Assembly (NCBI RefSeq): GCF_000003815.2
Contig: NC_049994.1
Location: forward strand, 14,524,319-14,588,318
Direction of reading: 5' to 3'
DNA from: Branchiostoma floridae
Taxonomy: Eukaryota > Chordata > Leptocardii > Amphioxiformes > Branchiostomatidae
Length of the DNA: 64,000 nt
The position numbers and the translations under genes are program-made. Position 1 is the stretch's first letter; each line of letters opens with the position of its first letter. The notes beneath the pieces are model-generated. The model was not told the origin of the DNA and did no database searches. It saw only the letters and a list, made by a program, of their open reading frames with translations. This document shows, piece by piece, positions 44,501 through 54,199 of the stretch.

Positions 44501-47500
44501 CATTGGAATCTTATTAATATTACTTTTTTATTATGTAATGTATATACTTGAATTTCAGTATGGATGTCAATAATGCCTGTATTCAATGATGCATTTCAGC
44601 AATTTTGATTTGATACACATACTTACTAGGTCATTACAAAATAAAATCAAAGTCTAGGATACAAGTGATAAAGAATACAGAAAATTTATAACAAACAAGT
44701 GCTTTTAAAAAAGCTGGCATTTTGCCAATGTTTGCGTGTGTGAACGTTTTTTTCTAGTTATTAGAATTATGTCATATAAATAGAACAGAGTAACTAAACC
44801 TGATATTGGCGCATGGAGAGATTCACATATGTGCCTGAATCTAGATCTAGACGCCACCTGTTAAAATTTGCGTGAACTGCAGCAAATTTCACTACACTGC
44901 CTGTTTTTGAGTGAGCTCTGTTGCGGGGCATTTTTAAGTTGTTTTTTTTTTAAATTTTTATTTCTATTCGGCAAAAAAACGAAGCGGCGAATCCGTTAAC
45001 CAAAGAAATAAATTGGTGTGGCCAAATGGATGTAAAAATTAGTATTTTAATGGTGTAAAAAAGAAAAAAAAAAAAATCTACCTCCCCGGATTCGAACCGG
45101 GTGCATTGGTTTAGAATGCGTAAACTTTAACCACTGCGCCAGTGCGAACTTGTTGAAAAAATGCCTGTTTTAACAGGTATAGAAATGTTTGGCATGAATT
45201 GAACAGGTCCGTTCATCTCAACATCACAACGGCCACTATTCTGGCCTCAGAGCATTTTGCCGCTAAGGCGGCAAAATGCAAAAAAAAATGTAATTATCAC
45301 ACCTCACTGTACAGCCTCTGTAGCCTTCTGACTGTCAGGAAGTCTTTGAGACTGACTCCGTTTTCAAGGAACAGCTTCACAAAGTTGACCTTGTCTTCAA
45401 GAATGGCAGAGTACATCAGATCCTCCAGCTCTTCTTGCTGCAAGGTAAGATGTGTTGATGTAAGACAAAACTCAGTACATTGCTAGATATGAAAACTTAA
45501 TGCTTTCTTTGGCAAGACTCTTTACCAGCGATACCATTCATCCAGCAGACGGGAGACCTGGTGCATCCCTGTCTTGTATTCAGCTAGAAGAAAGGGTATG
45601 TCACCCCATAAGGGGTGGTATAACCCCAACTGCTGAAACTTTTTTCAGTGTTTGACTGTTTATTTGCACTCTATACATTTACTATGTTTTTCCACTGTTA
45701 GGCCTCTGTCACACACTCAGGACCTTGAACTCCAACAACTTTGCTCTAAACAGCTTCAGAATCAATGTCAGCACTAGACTGGATTGAGACTAGCATTTAT
45801 GCTCGTGGCACATGACTGATAACCAGCTTCCAACTACAGATCACCTTTCTTGCAACTTACTCCCAACCATGGTCTGTAAAATGCCGGGAGACCAACGTCA
45901 GCTATGTTGCACAGGGGTGTAAAGAAAACAAATGAATAAACAACATATGCCCCACCTTCCACCTCCTGTCAGCAGTGAAGATGTCCGTCTCAGCGATGTC
46001 ACTTCTGTTCCAGGCCAGAGCGAGCTTCAGCTGGTGCTGGTAGTCATCCTTGTTTGCTGAGGAATCAAATCATTTTATTGCATGGTTTCTTATTGATAAA
46101 ATAAGTGAAATATTCATGAGAAAGAAGTCTTTCACTCCCAGTTCAATCTCATGGACAACTACGATACACGCATTAAATCTATCATTTAATTTTTTTTATC
46201 AAACTACAGTTTGATGACAACTTTCATTCCAATAGGGGTGGGTACAAAACGGCTTGTCTTGCTGGCCCTGTTCCCCCCCAAAAGGGACTTGATTTTTTAC
46301 CCATTCTTTGGACCTGTACTAGACCTGTGCCTGGATTTTGGAATACCAGAATTGATAACCCACCCCAGATAACAACAATTGAAGACTTACATTTAAAAGA
46401 ATGATTGACTTACCCCTGAGTAGTGCCCTAAGCATGGCCACATCAATGTTCTTTGCAGATTCCCGACTGTCAATCTCAAAGACAGACAGGAGCTGCTTCT
46501 TCTTGATGCTGTCCACCACCCATTTTGTCCACACTTTCAGCTTGTTTGGGTCCAGTTTTGATGGATCGCTCCCTCCAAACTCCTCCACTATTTTTGCTCT
46601 GAGCACTTCCTCTAGCTGCTTGTCTACACGGCCTACGATTCTGAAAGGAAATTCATGATTTAATTTGGGAATTTGCCTTTTCTATAATCTAGCTATCAAC
46701 CTAGATCTAGACATTAAATTGCTAAGTAATGTCCTTAGTATTCGTTACTTTACATAATTTATAATAACAAAATTCATGCTTTTTTTATTGGCAACAAACA
46801 AAATATAACAGTTACTCACTGTATCAATGCATGTACTTAACTAAGCGTTAAAGATCTATCTAAAGATACACAATGAAAAGTCTGGGTTGCCCCAATAATG
46901 GGAAATCCAGGTGGACATTCTTCTAAAGGATATAGAAGACTACCAACAACACTTCAAGACTTTCATTACCCCACCCCATGCTATCATATATTCTTCAATA
47001 GTCTATCATAATGATATTATATATATATATTCTCCAACCTGGATTCAGCAACCACTCATGCAAAGGACTGAGAAAAAAATGATTGCTGAAGCTTGTGATT
47101 TGAGATGGTTGCCTGACCAGATTTGATTGATTGTATACTTTGCCATTGTTACTAGTGCTTACTCATACTGCCCCACGTGTCCCTCCACTGCAACCAACTC
47201 TTCCGGAGAATGGTTGAACCCGTACGCAAGGATGTCAGCAGCACCTCCGGACCCTTCCACTATCACCGCAGGGGTGTTGTTGCTCACTCCTTGATAAACA
47301 GTTTCCAGAGTCCCAGGCCCCCCCTGCAGTGCGAGTAGGACGACCGGGATGGAGACTGAACTGGAGCCAGGAGCTGGGAGAAAAAAAAAGTTGTTTCTCA
47401 GTAAAACTGAAATATTCTTACTGAGTTTCTTTATCATACATCATTCATGACTACATGACAGGCCATTCTTAGGGCCTATCAATTAGGTTTATTCAAAAAT

Positions 47501-48665
47501 TATAATTTCTTTTAACAAAAGAACATTTTGTCTGAAATTTATTCCTTTGGGTTGGTATGGTTTTTTATTAATTTTCTTTTATTATTTTACTTTTAAGGCA
47601 AAAAAATAGCAACTGAGGATATACAGTTTTGAAAGCCTTTCAGCTTGATAGCTTGTTCGGTCGTGTTGCAATATTTTTGATAACGTTATGAATCACCGAA
47701 ACATGCATACATGCGCAGATACACACACAGTCACAGACAAGCACCAAACTATGCTCCAAGATAGCCAAAATCCCTCAAATGCATGGAAGCTCATCTGTGT
47801 TGGTAGTACTATTATTATAGTGCAATGATAAACTTATTTCTTCCAACACAAATACCCTGATCAAATTTTCAACGACAACTGTTGCCTTCTTCAGGATCAA
47901 TACTGACTTCCTGGCACATTTGACAAATTGTCTCGTATCCGTAAGATCACGTGTTACTAGATAACGTGTTTGTAACTCTTGCGACTTTACATCATGAAGA
48001 GATTGGTCATCAGTTAGATCCTAAAGAAGGCGACAGTGGTCTTTGAAAATTTGATCTATGAATACCTTTGTGTTGGAAGAAAGTTACCTATAATTTGTAC
48101 TATCCATCAAAGGCATGTACTATGTATGTACACATGTACTGTAAATGCAGACGGGTACCATGTGTACAAGCTCGTGTTTTGTGCTCAGAAATCCTCTTCT
48201 CCAGCTCTGCCCGGAGCTTGATCTCCTTGCCGAACTGCTCGTTGGTCCCATCATCCACCAGGATGAAGTGGGAGTGGTTCGGGTCGAGAGCCGCCCGGCC
48301 GGGGGGAGGGTCCTCAAGGTGGTACCTGGCTGGGAACGAGCCCTAGAAGCGACAAGACAGTCTTGTTGTTAGGATTGCAGACTTAGAATCCAAAGGTTCT
48401 GGGTTTGAACCCCAGGATGAAGTGGGAGTGGTTCGGGTCGAGCGCCGCCCGGTCGGGGGGAGGGTCCTCAAGGTGATACCTGGCGGGGAGCGAGCCCTAG
48501 AAGGTGGCAAGATAGTCCTGTGATTAGGTTTGTCGACATGGAAAACGCATACACACATGCATATACAAGATATAAAACCTTTATCTTAATGATAGTACGT
48601 TGATGAAGGTAATATTATATAAGATACGCCAAAGAGCAGTTACTCAAGTAGACTAGATATGATGG

Positions 48666-48752
<87 letters not shown>

Positions 48753-51700
48753 TGAATGACAGTTTCCAAAATCATATCCAGTTTGCTTGAGTAACTGCTT
48801 TTTGCCGCATTATGACAGCAAGAGTCGAGGTTTTTTTCTAGTCTTTTATCTTGCCAATGGCCACTTTTATATGGGAATGTACGACAAGTAAGGATTCCGA
48901 AATAAATTGGTGTGGTTTGCGTGTACGACGTTTGCAAAATTGGTATGAGGTGCCAGACAGATCTAGATGAAACTTCAATGGTTCGGTATTTGGGGCATTG
49001 ATGCCATTTCATTCCAGATCCCATGGCAACTGAACATCAATGCTACACTAATGAGCTGACAACTACTCATCATTTATCATTAAGGCTTTTTGGACTGTAA
49101 CAAAGTATGATCTTTCTCTCATAACAAGACATAGCATACCTGTTCTCACAGTAAGAAATAGCTTACCTGAGGGTTAATGAGTTCATCCTTGTGGTGCACG
49201 ATGCCCCATGTTGCCACTCCGATGGCCACCACCTTGTTGTCTGACCTGCCGGCCACAGCGTTCGTTCTGACGGCCTCTCCTACATGCTTCATCACACCTG
49301 CATGTGTCCCTCCTGTTATAATCCAGGCACCTGTACACAAACACAACACACGATTTGTCCTGCTGGCTCATACTAGTGAAGCCAGGACTGTCTCTATAGA
49401 CTGTCTCCAGCTTTGAATTTCTTTTTGTCCCATTCTTTCCATCCTATCTGTTATTACAAGCTTATAAGAATATTTTTTCAACAGTTTTTTGTCATGAGGC
49501 TCTGATTATTGGACCAAAAGACGAGTCCTGGAGACAGCCCTGAGTGACACTGAACAACAGTGAGGGATGTTACTCCAGAAAAAATTCCAAATCTTATCAG
49601 GTTGAAGAGATTGAGTCATCTTTAAATGAACTGAGAAGCCAGATCCTTCCATCAGATTGGAGACTAGCCATACCTGTACTCTGAGCTGCCTTGATGAGAC
49701 CTTTCCTGAACACCTCCTGCAGTCTGGGCTTGATGTAGAAGTTTTTGGCACCTCCGGTTACAGAAATGAGGAGGTTGGGAAGCTCCAACTTCCACTGTTC
49801 CCTCATGAGCTTCAGCACATCTTCAGGCTCTGTCGTGTGGTCCACTCTCACAAACTGGAAATTTAAAAAGAAAATCAAACAAAATAAGACGCTATGCTCA
49901 AGACCTCAACTAAACCAGGTTTAAGTCAATTTTTCCTTAGAAATTCAAAATTAGAGATCCAGCAAAGTACATGCACATGTAACACATTTATGTATAAATC
50001 AAACCTGCTCTAAAAATAACAGAATTTTGTTGAGGTTTGTTGAGTTACTTAACAGGTGGTTCTTTCGTCTTTAACATTGCATTTGTTGCATCAATCCTTT
50101 CAGACCTTCTAATTTCACAGACTTGGTAAGTTCATGAAAGTTTGCGGGGATGTGAAAGTGGGAAAAGAGGCATTCCCTGCACTTTAAGTTTGCGACGAAG
50201 CAAGAGAGAAAGAGAAAGATTCAGACAGAGAGAAATAAAGAGAGAGACGGAGGGGAGCAAGGAAGGCCATATACTGTAGTCCACAGTGTTACCATTTTGC
50301 AATGAAGAGGTGACACCAAAAACCAAAACATAAAACCACTAGGAATATTTAGATTAGAGTAATACAGAGATGACCAATTCTGGAAGATAACATATACATG
50401 CAGTCACAATGCAAATGCTCAAGATATAGGACCACCACTGGGGTTGATAAAATCTAGTCCATGTTCATTATTGACAGGATTCTATTCTTCATGCTTGTGT
50501 TAGTGAGAATTGTTGGTCACATTGGCCCGGGATGCTTACCTTCCCAACTCTTTGTCCAAAGCCGACAAATTCTAGTTCACCGAAAGCGTTGGTCTTGGCC
50601 ATAGCGGTGTGCTTCAGAGAGTTCCACTTGGTATCAGACGGTTTTTCCTTAGTGATGTGATGATGATGAGAGTAGAGGTATCCACATTTGCACTTTCTGT
50701 CATCACCTTTGCTATAAGAACAAAGAGGAAAGAAAATATAGATCTTCGTTGTAGCTGACAAGTCCTCTCACGCATATACATGTAGACTTGGCAGCTATCA
50801 TAGGTTTGGATACCAGGCTAGAGTAATGCATGTAAATATATTTACTTTGATATTTGCTTACGATAAATAATGTACTATTGTTCAGAAAGAATTTGTTAGT
50901 ATAATACTATAATACTTGAGAATTGTAGAAATCAGAAAGGATCTGTTTCAAACATTCAAACACACAAGAACTGAAATTGAAAGTTGAACAATGACAGAAA
51001 CATGCCGTTTGACATCTGTAGCAGGCTCTCTGGGCCTTTTTTCTTCTTCTTTACACAAAAGTGTACTGTGAACCAAAAAACAACAACGAAGGAACGCCCA
51101 GCAAGCCTGCTATGGAGGCTACTGAAATAAAGCGTGCTCTAACTTGCTACATCCACACAAATGTTATGTGCACACCTGATTATACTGGTTTTCCTCTTTT
51201 TCCTGTGCAGGTCAGTGAAACAGAACAGACAAATTTGTGAGTGAGAAAAGCAGTGTGAAAGAAGGAAATACCCACAAATGCACCAGTAACAACACAGGAA
51301 AACACAGTATATGTGCAGTGCAAAAAAAAGAACACAAATGTACACACACACACACACATACACACACATATACATACTAGTATGTATGTATATAGACATG
51401 CTGTTAGGACATCCTTGTGGTTTGCTTTGTCAAAGATTAAAGGAAAGGATAGACACACAATATATGAAGCTTTCAAGAAAACATGCTAAAAATCGGTACT
51501 GTCACAAAGTTACACATTGGCAAGAAAGATATGATAATATAGAGGCATCAAAATGTTTGAAAATGCTTTTAATAATAGTTTTATCAGTCAGATACAAATT
51601 CCCTGAATTCTTATTCCTCAAGTTTAATGATATTATTTCTCAGGAACTTAAAAATTTGTACGATAGCATTCTCATGCACTATTTTCAAAACTTTTCAGAT

Positions 51701-52459
51701 CAGAAAACTGGCAATCCAAGGGCCATGCAGGCAAGACAAGAAATACTCCCATGAGTGTTTTTACCTTTTTTCGTCTGGTATAAAGGTGATGCATTCTCTC
51801 ATCCTGATGTGGTTACGAATCCAATGAGATGATTCCGTTTGCTGTGAAGATAAACAAATGACATGGTATTGGTACAGCTTTATATAAGTTATAACTACCA
51901 TGATTATACAAGTTACTGAGCTATTAATAACTGAACTAACCACCAGTTACTGCGCAATTCTTAATTCTATTACAGAATTTTCACATTTATTCGTGGATAA
52001 TGTGATTATTTTTACACCCAAGCATGGAAGAAGAAATACTGTAAATGCAGAAATGTTCGTGGTAGTTTTACGTTTACGGTTTTTGCGGTGGCCACTTCAA
52101 CGTGAACTTAAAACCATTTTTCCATTATAGTTTTTTACTACAGTCAATGGTGCTACTGCAAACTTAAAAGCATCATGAACACTCCGTTTTCCCATTACCT
52201 CGAAAATGCTAGTAAATCCCAGCGAACATAAATGCATTTACAGTATCCTATTAAGAGTTGATAAAAACTGAGCACTCACCTCACTACCATCAAGGGTGGA
52301 AGAGAATGACCCCGTCCGTCGGTGGCCATTTTTCATTCGACCCTTGCCCTTCCTCGGTACAAAAGAACTATGCCAGCCTGTCGGACTTTCTCCACTTTTG
52401 GAAGTCTTGCTGTGCTTCCCCATCGGCTGAACTCGGTTCTTACTGGGCATGGTGGCCAT
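25791..52459 (-). CDS. TRPM2: TRPM2-type cation channel with NUDT9-like ADP-ribose domain
   Basis: Minus-strand gene with 33 recognised coding exons (listed under the block entries); all phases agree if one missing exon of length 2 mod 3 lies near the 29889-30097 gap. The placed coding length is 4,912 nt, giving about 1,650 aa. It starts [11 protein letters not shown] at 52459 (context gccATGg) and stops at TAG 25791-25793. Domain order: TRPM N-terminal SLOG/MHR region, pre-S1 helices, six membrane spans with pore, TRP helix, coiled coil, and a NUDT9-H domain. In animals this plasma-membrane channel passes Ca2+ and Na+ when Ca2+ and ADP-ribose bind. It could formally be another TRPM, but only TRPM2 carries NUDT9-H. 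Odd points: the Nudix box suggests retained hydrolase activity, and several exons have partial tandem copies. Confidence 0.93.
26015..26100. repeat. Dispersed repeat end (TTTATTTAACCAGGGTA)
   Basis: This intronic stretch has the phrase TTCTTTATTTAACCAGGGTA after a GTTT microsatellite, then a CCCCCTGGGGGG palindrome. It resembles a conserved 3' end seen in many aquatic-animal repeats. No coding content. Confidence 0.4.
27125..27345 (+). repeat. Dispersed repeat, copy 1 (second copy at 39830-40060)
   Basis: Shares GGGCTAGTTCAGTGGCAGTG, ACTCTTTCACAAATGCTGAG and GCCAGGGATTGAACTCAT with 39830-40060 in the same orientation and order. A repeat family member in a TRPM2 intron with no coding frame. 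Confidence 0.7.
27590..27975. repeat. Dispersed repeat in TRPM2 intron
   Basis: Contains GGTTATACCACCCCTTATGAG and ATACCCTTTCTTCTAGCTGA; the complementary text occurs near 45580-45630, so it is repetitive. The 96-residue open frame on the minus strand is part of the repeat. Confidence 0.55.
28443..28631 (+). mobile_element. MITE with TACTGTAAATGCA ends, copy 1
   Basis: 189 bp, bounded by TACTGTAAATGCA and TGCATTTACAGTA. The interior matches the complement of the copy at 52037-52245 (GGAGTGTTTGCGG, TTTTAAGTTCACG). Non-coding. Confidence 0.8.
28715..28810. repeat. Palindromic TTAA-type element end
   Basis: TTTTAACCCTTAAACTGCC is followed by two copies of the palindrome CCGGATATATCCGG, separated by an inverted CACACATA/TGTGTG segment. 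The TTAA border and AACCCTTAAACTGCC start suggest a piggyBac-type MITE; this family call is an inference. Confidence 0.45.
29889..30097. other. Assembly gap (209 N), probably hides a TRPM2 exon
   Basis: The exon ending VPWE leaves in phase 0 and the next recognised exon enters in phase 2. NUDT9 relatives have about 20 residues between those points. No candidate exon is visible in the flanking sequence, so it is probably inside the gap. Confidence 0.8.
30452..30532 (-). pseudogene. Partial copy of TRPM2 exon 27 (3' part)
   Basis: Repeats the end of exon 27 ([15 protein letters not shown]) and some intron text about 180 bp downstream of it. The four codon differences from the true exon are all synonymous. 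The splice donor is destroyed (GAG|ATAGG in place of GAG|GTAGG), so it is not expected to be used normally. Confidence 0.75.
30648..33185 (-). CDS. TRPM2: TRPM2 exons 25-27: post-TRP helix, coiled coil and linker to NUDT9-H
   Basis: Exons 33053-33185, 31449-31636 and 30648-30853. Exon 25 ([20 protein letters not shown] ... DERVHNTQE) is helical. Exon 26 ([20 protein letters not shown] ... [10 protein letters not shown]) is the tetramerising coiled coil. Exon 27 is a basic linker ending [12 protein letters not shown], the conserved lead-in to the NUDT9-like domain. The 3' parts of exons 25 and 27 and the 5' part of exon 26 have extra copies nearby. Confidence 0.88.
31685..31746 (-). pseudogene. 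Partial copy of TRPM2 coiled-coil exon ending in a stop
   Basis: Copy of the first 62 nt of exon 26 ([19 protein letters not shown]), preceded by an AG acceptor (GATAAGAG|G) in the same phase. Seven codon differences are synonymous and the eighth changes GAA to TAA. If spliced in, it would end the protein before the coiled coil and NUDT9-H domain. No donor is recognisable after it. Confidence 0.7.
32286..32953 (-). repeat. Five partial copies of TRPM2 exon 25 (3' part plus donor)
   Basis: CTTACTTTTCCTGTGTATTATGG starts near 32281, 32413, 32545, 32742, 32874 and, for the true exon, 33048; three steps are exactly 132 bp. Each copy encodes [20 protein letters not shown] and ends in a good GTAAG donor. 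About nine substitutions among the coding parts are all synonymous. Copies at 32550-32624 and 32879-32953 are 75 nt long between an AG and a GT, in phase 2-2. Confidence 0.85.
34426..34620. mobile_element. MITE of 195 bp in TRPM2 intron
   Basis: Long inverted ends of about 65 bp: TTTATCCGCGGGGTAACCTA and CCGTTGATTTTAAAAACAG on the left pair with the complementary text on the right (GCGGATATAGGTTACC, CCGCGGATAAAGGTTAAC). Non-coding; lies between the exon-24 donor and other intron sequence. Confidence 0.8.
34667..39221 (-). CDS. TRPM2: TRPM2 exons 18-24: membrane domain, pore and TRP helix
   Basis: Exons 39035-39221, 38584-38715, 37630-37738, 36586-36725, 35867-36041, 35397-35556 and 34667-34857. 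Exon 18 starts with an acidic linker ([12 protein letters not shown]) and reaches S1. S2 ends LFCEEIRQ and S3 has [11 protein letters not shown]: the E..Q and N..D pairs that coordinate activating Ca2+ in TRPM2/4/5/8 are kept. The pore exon reads [16 protein letters not shown], so the filter has Glu where human TRPM2 has Gln (FGQ). S6 ends [13 protein letters not shown] and is followed by the TRP helix ([13 protein letters not shown]). Confidence 0.92.
38105..38451. mobile_element. GGGCTCGAAAT-type element in TRPM2 intron
   Basis: Begins CAGGGCTCGAAATTC and ends GTATTTTGAGCCCT (inverted), with many GGGTGCACC and TGCACCC phrases inside. Related elements are at 61829-62145 and partly at 34968-35290 and 57230-57690. 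Non-coding. Confidence 0.65.
39830..40060 (+). repeat. Dispersed repeat, copy 2
   Basis: Second member of the family at 27125-27345, with the shared GGGCTAGTCCACTGGCAGTG and GCCAGGGATTGAACTCATGA. Non-coding. Confidence 0.7.
40143..43898 (-). CDS. TRPM2: TRPM2 exons 12-17: MHR3/4 helical region and pre-S1 linker
   Basis: Exons 43875-43898 (only 24 nt), 43321-43495, 42504-42714, 41758-41983, 41124-41254 and 40143-40265. Key text: [70 protein letters not shown], and the hydrophobic [14 protein letters not shown] just before the linker. The 24-nt exon (SRKPSSAK) has good AG and GT borders and is in frame, so it may be optional. These helical repeats link the ligand-binding N-terminus to the membrane domain. 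Confidence 0.88.
42241..42297. repeat. (CA)n microsatellite
   Basis: Two CA runs separated by GTCGCATGCATG. A looser CA-rich tract also occurs at 41570-41725. Confidence 0.85.
42824..42930 (-). pseudogene. Partial copy of TRPM2 exon 14 (5' part)
   Basis: Copies the acceptor and first 30 codons of exon 42504-42714 ([21 protein letters not shown]) about 215 bp upstream of it. The frame then reaches a TGA stop after MAWMF. A decayed duplicate. Confidence 0.75.
44109..52459 (-). CDS. TRPM2: TRPM2 exons 1-11: N-terminal ligand-binding (SLOG) and MHR region
   Basis: Exons 52280-52459, 51765-51841, 50540-50711, 49674-49854, 49167-49330, 48159-48342, 47163-47373, 46414-46640, 45956-46056, 45303-45437 and 44109-44189 (or -44180). 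Diagnostic TRPM phrases are [38 protein letters not shown], the Rossmann-like [64 protein letters not shown] and [15 protein letters not shown]. This region forms the MHR1/2 ligand-binding layer and armadillo-like repeats in TRPM structures. Basic residues in exon 1 precede the folded part. Confidence 0.9.
45076..45158 (-). ncRNA. tRNA-like pseudogene or tRNA-derived SINE head
   Basis: On the minus strand there is an A-box-like TGGCGCAGTGG, a possible five-pair anticodon stem (GTTTA/TAAAC), and a perfect T-arm CCCGG-TTCGAAT-CCGGG with box B GGTTCGAATCC, then a T-run typical of a Pol III terminator. The 5' and 3' acceptor strands do not pair and the base before the putative CAT anticodon is G, so I do not call a functional tRNA. 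Confidence 0.5.
47836..48088. mobile_element. Foldback element with 65-bp arms in TRPM2 intron
   Basis: CTTCCAACACAAATACC...GATCAAATTTTCAACGAC...GCCTTCTTCAGGAT on the left is mirrored by ATCCTAAAGAAGGCGAC...GAAAATTTGATC...TTTGTGTTGGAAG on the right. Non-coding; ends about 70 bp from the donor of exon 48159-48342. Confidence 0.75.
48413..48497 (-). pseudogene. Partial copy of TRPM2 exon 6 (5' part)
   Basis: Copies the acceptor and the first 29 codons of exon 48159-48342 ([21 protein letters not shown]). It then runs into unrelated intron text. Five base differences, two of them amino-acid changing. Lies just upstream of the true exon. Confidence 0.8.
48670..48750. repeat. (TA)n microsatellite
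   Basis: About 40 uninterrupted TA units in a TRPM2 intron. Confidence 0.95.
52037..52245 (-). mobile_element. MITE with TACTGTAAATGCA ends, copy 2
   Basis: 209 bp, bounded by TACTGTAAATGCA and TGCATTTACAGTA; inverted relative to the copy at 28443-28631. It ends 34 bp from the first coding exon of TRPM2. Confidence 0.8.
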
Positions 52460-52655
52460 GGCTAATGCTTCAAAGCAATCTGTGCCTATAAAACAACACA
52501 CAGCATTTGAGTGATTGAAGGGGAAAACATGGATGAAAGAAACATGTACTTACTTAGTCCACACTTAACTAAAAGCACATGACAAAGGACATGATACTTA
52601 AAAAAAAGAAAATGTTAAGTTCAACATCAAAACTATTAACTAATATTCAATAGTG

Positions 52656-52685
52656 TCTTTCTTTCTTTCTTTCTTTCTTTCTTTA
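52656..52685. repeat. (CTTT)n microsatellite
   Basis: Seven or eight CTTT units, in the presumed first intron of TRPM2. Confidence 0.85.
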
Positions 52686-53974
52686 TTGACGATGAGACAA
52701 GTCATTACAAGGGTCTGCCTAGTGTCTAATGTAATTAATTACAGTACTAGTACATGTATTCAATTGGCCTGGCAAGGGTAAACTTGTTTGTTTTTTGTTT
52801 GTATGGCAATCTGCTATATCACCGTACAGCGCACATGCACTAGGTATGTACTGCAAGCGGCATACCTGGACAATAATCAATGAATCAATTGATTCATTCA
52901 CACAAGAAAGGACCACAAGTCGTCTCGATGAGCGTGGTGGATTCTTTTATGTGCTCAGGGCACAGCTCTCCTCAAATTTTGGAAAAGGAGGCTAGGTAAA
53001 GGTAAAGGGCACAATTCCCGAGCATATCAGGGGACTCCAACCCATGACGCCACTGGTTATAATTTCGAATTTGCTGCGAGATGGTCACAGACTAAATGCA
53101 TATTAGGCAAACCGACTGAATTTAGCATAAAGAGTCGACTTCTATGCAGGCCCTCATACTCATAGTACTAGTACTACATGTACGTCAGGTTAAGCCAAGG
53201 TTAAGTAAGTGTAGCCTTCGAGTAAAACAAATAACACTTAGATCTATTGTGAAGTCTTCAATTCCATATTATAATTCCTGGTCCTGAATAAATAATACAG
53301 AATGCAAAGCTAAAGCGTAAGCTGAGATTCAAAACTGTTATCAATACTGTACCTCATAATTTATTCATGATCATACAAGTATCAATTACATATACCTTTT
53401 AACTTACATCTTGGTATTGTTGGCTATGATATTACTAACACAGAAACTGGTAAAATTACAAATTTCAAGAAAATGTGTTCTCTATAAATAAGACTACAGT
53501 TAGAAATAAGACAGAATGGAAATTATTCTTTGCTAACTTATGAAAACCGTATACATGTAATCCATTATAACATCTGGGTTAGCATTTTGGCACTCGATAA
53601 AATGACGAAACTTGATGATCTTGTCATACCTTCTTCATACATGTTGCAATACTGAAAAGAGCCACTACAACAACTACATATGCGGTAAACAGCTGATTTT
53701 AGCAAAAGGAGAACGATATTTCAACTTGCCTTGACGACACTGTCAACAAATCCTATCTGGATGATCACATCTGTGTGCTCCAAGATGTGATTATGATCTA
53801 GGCAATGTTAATCCACTATAAAGCACAAGAATAGCGAGTTATAATCTGAGATTTATGAAGAAATGGGGAGGGCGCTAAGGCTTCTCCTGTTTCAATAGCA
53901 ACGTTGCCAAACAATTAGTCAAAACGTCACACCTCCACAATATGGGCAACATTCACATGCAAATTTCTACTCAC

Positions 53975-54180
53975 CTGGCCTTCAACACTGCGAAACACAG
54001 ATTCACAAGATATATAGGGACTGTCCGAACAGAATTTCAACGATAATAGTGCAGGGACTGGCAAAAATTAGCCACGTTTCGTGGACTCGGCAACATTTTG
54101 TTGCGGTTTTCACGCTACAAATCGTCTTCTAGGCTGCCTTCTTCGAAAGACATGTCAATCATATGACGTCATGGACGATA
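53975..54180 (-). promoter_or_regulatory. TRPM2: Presumed TRPM2 5' UTR exon and promoter
   Basis: A good minus-strand donor (GGCCAG|GTGAGTAG) at 53974/53975 would splice to the acceptor TTGTTTTATAG in front of exon 52280-52485, making 53975 to about 54120 an untranslated exon. A palindromic CRE, TGACGTCA, lies at 54164-54171, about where a proximal promoter would be. The exact start site cannot be seen. Confidence 0.4.
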
Positions 54181-54199
54181 CTATTGAATGATGTCCAGA

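Noticed and set aside
48179-48372. Plus-strand frames over the TRPM2 HFILVDDG exon
   Set aside because: Antisense shadows of a conserved minus-strand exon and of its partial duplicate.
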